From contig JABFGC010000002.1 in the NCBI GenBank assembly GCA_013112685.1, positions 1,870,902 through 1,934,901 of the forward strand: a DNA stretch of 64,000 nt, given 5' to 3'. The translations under genes were made by a program, and so were the position numbers. The first letter of the stretch is position 1. Each line of letters opens with the position of its first letter. Source of the stretch: Chloroflexota bacterium. GTDB taxonomy: Bacteria > Chloroflexota > Anaerolineae > Anaerolineales > Villigracilaceae. The notes under the pieces are model-generated. The model was not told the DNA's origin and searched no databases. It saw nothing but the letters and a program-made list of their open reading frames with translations. Positions 37,632 through 44,855 of this stretch are shown here, piece by piece.

Positions 37632-38213
37632 ATGACACAAAGTGAAATGGGCAAACGAGTGATGGAGGAAAGAGTCAGGCTTGGAATGTCTCAGGAAGAT
37701 CTCGCGGGCGAATCGCTTTTGAGCCTGAGAACCGTTCAGAGAATAGAAAGCGGACAAACTTTCCCGCGCGGTGACACCCTCAAACGCCTGGCGGGGGCTT
37801 TAAAAGTCCCTGTAGAAGAACTGATCGACTCAGAACTGGAAGAGGACACGAATTTGGTCGTTCTCATGAATTTGACCCAATTGGCGTTCCTGGCATTTCC
37901 ACTGCTTGGGATAATCATCCCTCTCATTATATGGCTCACAAATCGTAACCGGATACGCGATGTAGATGAAGTCGGACAGTCAATTCTCAATTTCCAAACA
38001 AGTTGGAGCATTCTCATTTTTGCGATCCATATGATTTGCTTGACCCTCATTCTTATTATAGGCGAGGTCACTCAAGCGATCTTTTATGGGTATGTGATCT
38101 CCATGGGGGTTCTTTATCCTTACAACCTCTTTGAGATCCTAATGAACGCCAACCGTTACCGCAAGCATGGCGAAGTTCGATATGGACCGGCATTCAGATT
38201 CCTTAGTTCGTGA
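37632..38213 (+). CDS. Helix-turn-helix regulator with DUF4870-like membrane domain
   Basis: The 193-residue protein has an N-terminal HTH_3 (Xre-type) domain, about residues 5-60: MEERVRLGMSQEDLAGESLLSLRTVQRIE and P-R-x-D-T-L-K-R-L-A. Three hydrophobic helices follow (ALLGIIIPLIIW-like, IFAIHMICLTLILI, YVISMGVLYPYNLF) resembling DUF4870. It is probably a membrane-bound transcriptional regulator. GGAGG before ATG 37632 decides the start. It may act on the tandem repeat just upstream. Confidence 0.8.
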   Translation: MTQSEMGKRVMEERVRLGMSQEDLAGESLLSLRTVQRIESGQTFPRGDTLKRLAGALKVPVEELIDSELEEDTNLVVLMNLTQLAFLAFPLLGIIIPLIIWLTNRNRIRDVDEVGQSILNFQTSWSILIFAIHMICLTLILIIGEVTQAIFYGYVISMGVLYPYNLFEILMNANRYRKHGEVRYGPAFRFLSS

Positions 38214-38311
38214 TAGGGGCAATACCATCGCCGCTTTAACCATCGGGCAGCAGATCACCAATACGTTGGAGAAAATCAAATTATAAAATCCACACAAGAA
38301 AGGTTGTTTTG

Positions 38312-39283
38312 ATGAAAGCCATTCTCTATGAAAAGTACGGACCACCAGGGGTTGCGCTTCAACTCAAGGAAGTCGTCAAACCTGTCCCCGTGAATCATCA
38401 AGTGCTGGTAAAAGTCCGTGCCGCATCGGTGAATGCCAAGGAATGGCGGGGATTCACCATGCCTTTATTCGTAATGCGCCTCTTTGCCGGAGGCTGGTCA
38501 AAACCCAAAGATACAACGATCGGCACCGATGTTGCCGGTGTCGTGGAAGCGGTGGGAGAAAACGTCACGCGCTTCAAACCCGGCGATGAAGTGTTTGGAG
38601 GCGCGCATGGCTCCTTCGCCGAATATACCCTTGCGCGCGAAGCCTATCTGGCATTGAAACCTGCCAACCGCTCTTTTGAAGAAGCCGCCGCCGTGCCAAT
38701 TGCCGCGCTGACGGCGTTACAGGCAATTCGTTATGCAGGCGGGATTCGTCCTGACCAACAAGTTTTGATTCAAGGCGCTTCGGGCGGAGTGGGGATGTAT
38801 GCCGTCCAACTGGCGAAAGCCTCCGGCGCGGAAGTCACTGCCGTGTGCAGTGCGCGGAATCTTGACCTTGCCCATTCATGGGGCGCGGACCACGTAGTAG
38901 ATTACACTAAAGAAGATTTCACGAAAAGCGGCAGGCAGTATGATTTGATTTTGGCGGTTAATGGCTATCATTCGTTGTGGGCGTATCGGCGCGCGCTCAA
39001 GCCGCAGGGCGTATACGTCTGCGCGGGCGGCGACATGCCGCAAATTTTGCAAGCCCTCTTTTTTGCGAAATGGTTCTCGCAAAAAGGCGGTAAAACGCTG
39101 GGGAACATGGGCTTTGCGAAATTCAATCAAGACGATTTGGCGCATCTTGGCGAACTCCTCCAAGACGGCACAATCGCTCCGGTAATCGATCGCTGTTACC
39201 CTCTAAAAGAAACTGCGGAAGCGATTCGTTATGTTATTGACGCTCATGCGCAAAGCAAAGTCGTGATCAAGGTCGAAGATTAA
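38312..39283 (+). CDS. NAD(P)-dependent quinone oxidoreductase-like MDR protein
   Basis: The 323-residue intact paralogue of the enzyme at 33483. Motifs are GTDVAGVVEAVGENV, GSFAEYTLARE, EEAAAVPIAALTALQ, and IQGASGGVGMYAVQLAK for NAD(P)H. No zinc ligands of classical alcohol dehydrogenases are present. The ATG at 38312 follows AGAAAGG; the TTG directly before it is an alternative. It is followed by the second copy of the 52 bp promoter element. The substrate is unknown; many relatives reduce quinones or enones. Confidence 0.88.
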   Translation: MKAILYEKYGPPGVALQLKEVVKPVPVNHQVLVKVRAASVNAKEWRGFTMPLFVMRLFAGGWSKPKDTTIGTDVAGVVEAVGENVTRFKPGDEVFGGAHGSFAEYTLAREAYLALKPANRSFEEAAAVPIAALTALQAIRYAGGIRPDQQVLIQGASGGVGMYAVQLAKASGAEVTAVCSARNLDLAHSWGADHVVDYTKEDFTKSGRQYDLILAVNGYHSLWAYRRALKPQGVYVCAGGDMPQILQALFFAKWFSQKGGKTLGNMGFAKFNQDDLAHLGELLQDGTIAPVIDRCYPLKETAEAIRYVIDAHAQSKVVIKVED

Positions 39284-39306
39284 TTCTTATAACTCGCTTA
39301 CACTAT

Positions 39307-39358
39307 CTCCACAATCCCTCACCTCCCCCTCCATATTTCTTCCACAATGGATTGATAC
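39307..39358 (+). promoter_or_regulatory. Shared 52 bp promoter element, copy 2
   Basis: It begins CTCCACAATC, carries TTCCACAATGGATTGATAC at its end and lies 46 nt before ATG 39404. The centre is more divergent than in copies 1 and 3, while both ends are nearly identical. Confidence 0.65.
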
Positions 39359-39403
39359 AGTTGGCATGTAAGAACAAACCAAATCAATCTATTGGAGGCA
39401 CAA

Positions 39404-39817
39404 ATGTTTCGTAACGGTTTCATCGTTCGGCTGATCGGGGCGCTTCTGCTCCTCGGACTGGTCGCGGCAGGCGGATACATGGCATACAAAGCCGGTGTGG
39501 CGCAGGGGATCGCGCAATCGCCCGCTGTGGCGGAGGCAATCCAGGAAGGCGCCCCCATCTCGCCGATGTACGGACCCGCGTATGGTCACTACGGATACGG
39601 CTTCGGCTTTCATCCTTTCCACCCCCTGGGCGCGATCTGCGGTTCCATCTTCTTCCTCTTCCTGTTCTTCGGGCTGTTGAGACTAGTCTTCTGGGGCCGG
39701 GGACATCACGGTCACTGGCACAAGGGCTGGGAAGGCGGCGCTCCGTCCATGTTCGATGAATGGCACAAACGCGCGCATGGAGAAAGACCCGCTGAAGAAA
39801 AGCAAGAAGAGAAGTAA
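39404..39817 (+). CDS. Hypothetical membrane protein with histidine/glycine-rich segments
   Basis: The 137-residue protein has one helix at the N-terminus (LIGALLLLGLVAAGGYMAY) and a second around residues 80-98 (GSIFFLFLFFGLLRLVFW). A GYGFGFHPFHPLG loop joins them, and the C-terminal tail is rich in H, W and charged residues (GRGHHGHWHKGW). The histidines could bind metal. Similar small proteins are found in Chloroflexota but I know no function. GGAGG lies 6 bp before ATG 39404. Promoter copy 2 lies upstream. Confidence 0.65.
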   Translation: MFRNGFIVRLIGALLLLGLVAAGGYMAYKAGVAQGIAQSPAVAEAIQEGAPISPMYGPAYGHYGYGFGFHPFHPLGAICGSIFFLFLFFGLLRLVFWGRGHHGHWHKGWEGGAPSMFDEWHKRAHGERPAEEKQEEK

Positions 39818-39839
39818 CGAGAACTAAGGGGCGAGTAAT

Positions 39840-39877
39840 GAGTAACGAGGAAGAGCGTAAGCCATTCCTCGTTACTC
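39840..39877. terminator. Perfect 13 bp inverted repeat, likely terminator
   Basis: GAGTAACGAGGAA and TTCCTCGTTACTC pair with a 12 nt loop, directly downstream of the gene ending at 39817. A T-rich tract is weak, so it could also be a dispersed hairpin. Confidence 0.6.
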
Positions 39878-39902
39878 ACAATTCGTTATTCATTCTTCAA
39901 TC

Positions 39903-39954
39903 CTCCACAATCTCTGGCGGGGTCGCCCACAATTCCTCCACATTGGAATGATAC
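39903..39954 (+). promoter_or_regulatory. Shared 52 bp promoter element, copy 3
   Basis: It begins CTCCACAATCTCTGGCGGGG and ends GGAATGATAC, 35 nt before ATG 39989. It is closest to copy 1 in the first 20 bases. Confidence 0.65.
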
Positions 39955-39988
39955 TTTTGGGAAAATCAAACTAAGGAGAAGAAATTTC

Positions 39989-40552
39989 ATGAGCACCTCA
40001 AATCCCTTTCAGAACGCGATTGCATCCTCCCCGCAATCGAAAGCCAGGGTGGCGGGCGTTTTTTACCTGGGAACCATCATAGCCGGGGCATCCGCTTTGG
40101 TGTTTGCAAACGGCCAGATGATAGCGAACATGGTTGCGACAATTTGCTACGTCGGTGTGACTTTGCTCTTCTATCACATCTTCAAGCCGGTCAACAAAAA
40201 TATCTCACTGCTTGCCGCGTTCTTTAGCCTCGCCGGGTGCGTCAGCGGAGCGCTTCGCCCATACGCTGTTCTGCCATCTTTCATTCCGAACCCGCTGGTG
40301 TTCTTTGGGGTCTATTGCCTCCTGATTGGCTACCTCATCTTTAGATCGACTTTTTTGCCGAAAATTTTAGGTGTGCTAATGGCGATCGGAGGTTTAGGCT
40401 GGTTGACTTTCCTATCCCCCTCCCTGGTAGACTCTCTGGCGCCGTTCAACCTGGCGCCTGGCATCCTTGGAGAAAGCGCGCTCACTCTTTGGCTTCTCGC
40501 GAAAGGCGTAAACGTTCAAGAGTGGAAAAAACTGGCGCTGGCGAATGCCTGA
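39989..40552 (+). CDS. DUF4386 membrane protein
   Basis: The 187-residue protein has KARVAGVFYLGTIIAGASALVF at the start and five to six helices. YCLLIGYLIFRSTFLPK and IGGLGWLTFLSPSL are shared with the protein at 34489. AAGGAG precedes the ATG. It is the third DUF4386 member in the cluster and is under promoter copy 3. Confidence 0.83.
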   Translation: MSTSNPFQNAIASSPQSKARVAGVFYLGTIIAGASALVFANGQMIANMVATICYVGVTLLFYHIFKPVNKNISLLAAFFSLAGCVSGALRPYAVLPSFIPNPLVFFGVYCLLIGYLIFRSTFLPKILGVLMAIGGLGWLTFLSPSLVDSLAPFNLAPGILGESALTLWLLAKGVNVQEWKKLALANA

Positions 40553-40578
40553 GTGAGGCGGCTCGAGCGTAATTACCT

Positions 40579-40584
40579 TATAAT
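40579..40584 (+). promoter_or_regulatory. -10 box of the VOC-family gene
   Basis: TATAAT at 40579-40584 with CAAGGAG at about 40617-40623 before ATG 40633. It indicates separate transcription from the DUF4386 gene. Confidence 0.5.
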
Positions 40585-40632
40585 GAAGATCGAGGCTGTT
40601 AATGATAGACTCACGTCAAGGAGTAATCCTTT

Positions 40633-41013
40633 ATGGCTAAAGTACTCGGTATCGGCGGCGTTTTCTTCAAATCCCCTCATCCAGGGAAACCATATCAATG
40701 GTACGAACGCTGGCTGGGCTTCAAAGCAGAACCAGGATCAGGTTTCGCCTTTCCTCCGCAGGACATGCCGAGGCATGGCGTTACCGTATGGAGCGCGTTC
40801 GAATCCACGACCGATTACTTTGCGCCATCAGCGAAGGAGTACATGTTCAACCTGATCGTGGATGATCTGAGAGGCGCTCTTAGACAGGTCAAGGAAGGGG
40901 GCGCTGAGATCATAGGCGAGATTGGGGAATACGAATATGGAAAGTTTGGCTGGTTTATGGACCCGGACGGGAACAAGGTGGAATTATGGGAACCGCCGAC
41001 GGGAGATCAATGA
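40633..41013 (+). CDS. VOC-superfamily (glyoxalase/bleomycin resistance-like) protein
   Basis: The 126-residue protein has one VOC module: GIGGVFFKSPHPGKPYQWYERWLGF at the start, VDDLRGALRQVKEGGAE in the centre and FGWFMDPDGNKVELWEPP at the end. That final block provides a metal-binding glutamate in many members. The family includes glyoxalases, dioxygenases and resistance proteins; this one is a generic single-module form. Confidence 0.88.
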   Translation: MAKVLGIGGVFFKSPHPGKPYQWYERWLGFKAEPGSGFAFPPQDMPRHGVTVWSAFESTTDYFAPSAKEYMFNLIVDDLRGALRQVKEGGAEIIGEIGEYEYGKFGWFMDPDGNKVELWEPPTGDQ

Positions 41014-41069
41014 GGCATTGAAGTAATGCAGAGACTGGTCAAAAAGAGATTATCTGATACCTCATTCAT

Positions 41070-41945
41070 ATGAATATCAAGAATTTCATCGCCCTCCCGG
41101 ATAGCCGTCAATTGTGGTACGCAGAATTCGGCTCGCCGGATGGTTTCCCGGTCCTGTATTTCCACGGCTCGCCCGCTTCCCGCCTTGAGCCTTTGTTGAT
41201 TGGCGACGAGGTCTTACGAAACCTCAACTTGCGCATCATCGCGCCAGATCGTCCCGGAATCGGTCGGTCCACATTCCAGCCAAATCGTGGAATTTCCGAC
41301 TGGCCCAACGATGTGGTCGCCCTCGCAAATGCGTTAAAGCTGGAAAAATTTTCCATCATCGGCAATTCAGGAGGCGCTCCATATGCGGCAGTTTGCGCGG
41401 CGCGGATTCCCGAGCGAATCCATTCCGTTGTCATCGTTTCAGGCGGCTGGCGCATGGACTCTCCAGAGGCAAAGGCTGATCTTCCTTTTATCAACCGTCT
41501 CGTCTTTGTGTTCGCCGATAAAGTTCCCTTCATGCTCGGTATGATGTTCAAAATGATGACCGCTTCCGGCGATGGCGAGCGCAATCAAGAGCTGGCTCAA
41601 ATGAAACAGCGAATGCCGCCTGCCGATTTTGCCGCATTCGAAAACCCGGGACGAATTGAAGCTCTCCACAGGATGATTCGCGAGGCAATGCGTCACGGGA
41701 CCAGGGGCGCCGTATGGGATATGCGCTTATACGTACGCGAATTTGGATTTGAATTAAGTGAAATTCGCATCCCTATTACGCTGTTCCATGGCGAGCAGGA
41801 TGCCAACGCGCCCATTGCATTAACAAGAAGAATGGCTGCCAACTTACCTGCTGCCCAACTAATAACCTACACAAACGAAGCGCATCTGTCAACGCTCTGC
41901 AATCATGTGAACGAAATTGCACAGGCTCTTGTTCAAGGGCATTGA
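41070..41945 (+). CDS. Alpha/beta-hydrolase
   Basis: The 291-residue protein shows the fold's usual order: FHGSPASRLEP (oxyanion strand), PDRPGIGRST, then the nucleophile region IIGNSGGAPYA with serine in G-N-S-G-G, an acid in LFHGEQDANAP and a histidine in NEAHLSTL. Substrate is not evident; homologues include esterases and epoxide-hydrolase-like enzymes. No signal peptide is present. It closes the plus-strand cluster before the two-component pair. Confidence 0.87.
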   Translation: MNIKNFIALPDSRQLWYAEFGSPDGFPVLYFHGSPASRLEPLLIGDEVLRNLNLRIIAPDRPGIGRSTFQPNRGISDWPNDVVALANALKLEKFSIIGNSGGAPYAAVCAARIPERIHSVVIVSGGWRMDSPEAKADLPFINRLVFVFADKVPFMLGMMFKMMTASGDGERNQELAQMKQRMPPADFAAFENPGRIEALHRMIREAMRHGTRGAVWDMRLYVREFGFELSEIRIPITLFHGEQDANAPIALTRRMAANLPAAQLITYTNEAHLSTLCNHVNEIAQALVQGH

Positions 41946-42005
41946 ACCGCGGACCACTTTTTAATCCATGCTCTGCTTTCGATCTCGCCCGTCTAGGTTT
42001 ACCCC

Positions 42006-42689
42006 ATGACCCAACTCATCCTCGTCGTAGATGACGAACCCAAAGTTGCCCGCCTCGCCCGCGATTATCTGGAAAAGAACGGCTTCCGCGTCATCACCGC
42101 CGCTGACGGTCAATCCGCGCTGACAGTTGCCCGGCGCGAAAAACCCGACTTGATCGTCCTCGACCTCATGCTCCCCAAAATTGACGGGCGCGAAGTCTGC
42201 CGCATCCTGCGCCGCGAAAGCGATGTGCCCATCATCATGCTCACCGCGCTCTCCGAGGAAATTGATCAGGTCACCGGTCTCGAAATTGGCGCGGACGATT
42301 ACATCGTCAAGCCGTTTTCGCCGCGCGCGCTGGTCGCCCGTGTCCGCGCGCTTCTGCGCCGCGCACGCGGAGGAGTCAAAGCCCCCAGCGTCATTCGCGC
42401 GGGCGGGCTGGAAATTGACACCGAACGATATTCCGTCAGTTTCAACGACCGTCCCCTCAAACTCACGCCCAACGAGTTCAAACTGCTTTATTTGCTTGCC
42501 AGCCATGCAGGGCAGACCCTCACCCGCGAGCAACTGCTGGATGACATGCACGGCATCGCCTCCGGCTTCGACCGCAGTATCGACTCACACATCAAAAATG
42601 TGAGGAGGAAACTTGAAGCCGCCTCCGGCGAAAACATGATCCAGACTGTGTATGGGATCGGATACCGATTCCTCGACCTCAATAAATAG
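42006..42689 (+). CDS. OmpR-family response regulator
   Basis: The 227-residue regulator has a receiver domain with D53 (IVLDLMLPKIDG), acidic residues D9-D10 and K102-like in YIVKPFSPRAL. The winged-helix DNA-binding domain follows from about residue 135 (LTPNEFKLLYLLASH ... REQLLDDMHG ... SHIKNVRRKLE ... VYGIGYRF). This family binds 11 bp-spaced direct repeats, matching the 52 bp promoter elements 3-11 kb upstream. Regulation of those promoters is an inference. The kinase gene follows 33 bp downstream. Confidence 0.93.
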   Translation: MTQLILVVDDEPKVARLARDYLEKNGFRVITAADGQSALTVARREKPDLIVLDLMLPKIDGREVCRILRRESDVPIIMLTALSEEIDQVTGLEIGADDYIVKPFSPRALVARVRALLRRARGGVKAPSVIRAGGLEIDTERYSVSFNDRPLKLTPNEFKLLYLLASHAGQTLTREQLLDDMHGIASGFDRSIDSHIKNVRRKLEAASGENMIQTVYGIGYRFLDLNK

Positions 42690-42722
42690 GAAACGCCAAC
42701 CCATGAATGCGGATAAACGTTC

Positions 42723-43802
42723 ATGGGTCGGACTCAAATTCACATGAGACCCCCCATTCCCCCACCAGCAAGACGCAGAAGCGGCCGCCGCCTCTTTATG
42801 TCGATATTTTTCTTTGCCATTTTTCTTTGTTTTGTGGGGGGCGTATCGGCAAGCATGTTCGAGTTGTTCAATCACAATCCCAACGCCAAGAATAGCTGGA
42901 TTCTCCTTTGCGCAGCCCCGTTCGGTTTGATCCTGATTTTGTTCTTTACCGTTATTAACTTGTACACCCGCTTCGGCAAGCCGTTGGAGCAAATGTTCAA
43001 CACCATCGACGCCGTCGCCGAAGGCAACCTCTCGGCGCGCGTGCCCGAAAACAGATCGGATATGTTCAGCGAACTGTTCAAGCGCTTCAACAAAATGGTC
43101 GGCGAACTGGAGCGCGCCGAGCAGCAGCGCCGCAACCTCACCGCCGACGTCGCCCACGAACTGCGCACGCCCCTGCACATCATTCAAGGCAACCTCGAAG
43201 GCGTCCTCGATGGCGTCTATCAACCCACCTCCGAACATATCAACAACACGCTGGATGAGACCAAGCTGCTTGCCCGCCTCGTGAACGACTTGCAGACTCT
43301 CTCGCTTGCCGAAACGGGACAACTTCCGCTTCATCCCACCCGCTTCCTGCTTGCCGACCTGATAGCCGACCTCACTTCGAGTTTTTCCTCCCAAGCCGCG
43401 TCCCTCGGCGTTGACCTGACGACAAACATCGCCGACCCGAATCAAAAGATCACCGCCGATTACGACCGGCTCAACCAGGTGTTATCCAACCTCGTCTCGA
43501 ATGCATTGCGGCACACACCCGCGGGCGGGAAAATCTCCATCGAAACAGAATCAATCGTCGGCGAGAAAAGAACCGTGCGGATCAAGGTCAGGGATTCAGG
43601 CGAGGGAATTCCATCCGAAAATCTTCCCTTCATCTTCGACCGGTTTTGGCGCAGCGATAAATCGCGCAGCGGACGCGCACACAGCGGACTTGGGCTTGCG
43701 ATCACGAAACAACTGGTGCAGGCGCACGGCGGGCAGATACAGGTTTCCAGTGAATTGAACAGGGGTACGGAATTCCTAATCGAAATCCCGGAGGTTTCCT
43801 AG
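42723..43802 (+). CDS. HAMP-type sensor histidine kinase
   Basis: The ~355-residue kinase has two membrane helices (about 25-48 and 60-80) flanking a very short loop. A HAMP domain (RFGKPLEQMFNTIDAVAEGNLSARV) follows, then the HisKA box NLTADVAHELRTPLH and a HATPase domain with N-box LSNLVSNALRHTP, G1 VRDSGEGIP, F-box and G2 SGLGLAI. The short extracytoplasmic loop suggests sensing at or in the membrane. It forms a two-component pair with the OmpR regulator. An in-frame ATG at 42744 is an alternative start. Confidence 0.92.
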   Translation: MGRTQIHMRPPIPPPARRRSGRRLFMSIFFFAIFLCFVGGVSASMFELFNHNPNAKNSWILLCAAPFGLILILFFTVINLYTRFGKPLEQMFNTIDAVAEGNLSARVPENRSDMFSELFKRFNKMVGELERAEQQRRNLTADVAHELRTPLHIIQGNLEGVLDGVYQPTSEHINNTLDETKLLARLVNDLQTLSLAETGQLPLHPTRFLLADLIADLTSSFSSQAASLGVDLTTNIADPNQKITADYDRLNQVLSNLVSNALRHTPAGGKISIETESIVGEKRTVRIKVRDSGEGIPSENLPFIFDRFWRSDKSRSGRAHSGLGLAITKQLVQAHGGQIQVSSELNRGTEFLIEIPEVS

Positions 43803-43808
43803 TGGGGC

Positions 43809-43814
43809 TATAAT
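43809..43814 (+). promoter_or_regulatory. -10 box of the membrane protein gene
   Basis: TATAAT seven bases after the kinase stop codon, 26 nt before ATG 43841. Confidence 0.45.
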
Positions 43815-43840
43815 GCTTCGCGCACGGAGTTCCTTCAGCC

Positions 43841-44821
43841 ATGCGCGCGCGCCAACCCACCCTGCTTTTTGTTGTGTTGATGACCTCCCTTGTGGTGTAT
43901 CAGGTCGTCCGCCAGTTGTATGACCCATACTGGCAGGCGCTGGCGGATACATCGTTCGGGATTCTTTCCGGCACACCGGACTGGCTTGCCTACCAAAACC
44001 GCCTGCTGGCTCCATATCTTATTTCCCTGATCTCGCTGACCGGCATTTCGCAGGTTTCTGCGCTCAAGGTATTTGTCCTGTTGGCGGTAACGGCGCAAAA
44101 TTTTCTGCTGTTTTTCCTGCTCCAAAAATCGAAAGCGGCAGGGCGGACGGCGGCGGTTGGGGTTCTGGCGTTTTCCCTGATGTTTCTTTTCATTCAGGAA
44201 TACAGCCTGTATCCCTGGGATTTTGTGGATTTAATTTTGTTCTCGCTGTTCGCCTGGGGGGTGTTTGCGCGAAAGCCGCTGTTTTATTTCGTAATTCTTT
44301 TCTTCGTGACCATCCTCAACCGCGAAAGCGCGCTGTTCATCAGCCTGTTCATGATGTTCGATGCGTTTGAATTCAGCGGTTCTGCGCCGTCGAGCGGAAA
44401 ACCGATCTTAAAATCCAAAGCCAAACTCGTTACGGGACTCTTACTCACACTTGCGGGGATTTTGTACGTTACGGCGGTCCGCCAGTTTTTGTTCGTCAGC
44501 CAGCCGGGCGGATTCAGCGATAGCCGGCACGAGTGGCTTGGGAATCACTTCAACCTGCCGGAAAACCTTTCCGCCCTTTTCATCGAAAACCTATCCAACC
44601 TTCACATCCTGAATTCGCTGTTCCTGTTGGGCTCGACGGCGTATGTGTTTTCATTCGCCAGGCGCGAGTGGAAGGCGGTTCTCCTTTACGCCGCCATGGT
44701 GGTCAACATCCTGATCTTCGGCGTGGTCAATGAGAACAGGCTATACGGAATTCTCCTGCCGTTCCTGGTCTTCTTCATCTTTGTTGCGGGGGATTTCGAG
44801 CGGTCAAACCAGCCCAATTAG
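43841..44821 (+). CDS. Multi-pass membrane protein of unknown function
   Basis: The 326-residue protein has about eight to nine helices with short loops. A loop after helix 1 contains the acidic-aromatic segment RQLYDPYWQALADTSFG and ends ...RLLAPYLISLIS; NRESALFISLF and VNENRLYGILLPF are other distinctive places. The overall look resembles EpsG/DUF-type or GT-C-like lipid-linked sugar enzymes, but no D-D or E-D catalytic pattern is clear. The next gene is uvrC. Confidence 0.6.
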   Translation: MRARQPTLLFVVLMTSLVVYQVVRQLYDPYWQALADTSFGILSGTPDWLAYQNRLLAPYLISLISLTGISQVSALKVFVLLAVTAQNFLLFFLLQKSKAAGRTAAVGVLAFSLMFLFIQEYSLYPWDFVDLILFSLFAWGVFARKPLFYFVILFFVTILNRESALFISLFMMFDAFEFSGSAPSSGKPILKSKAKLVTGLLLTLAGILYVTAVRQFLFVSQPGGFSDSRHEWLGNHFNLPENLSALFIENLSNLHILNSLFLLGSTAYVFSFARREWKAVLLYAAMVVNILIFGVVNENRLYGILLPFLVFFIFVAGDFERSNQPN

Positions 44822-44840
44822 CTGCCTTCAGTTGGCATGA

Positions 44841-44855
44841 TAGAATAACCGCCAA
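44841..44855 (+). promoter_or_regulatory. -10 box giving a near-leaderless uvrC mRNA
   Basis: TAGAAT at 44841-44846 ends 8 nt before the uvrC ATG, and no Shine-Dalgarno lies between. Confidence 0.45.
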
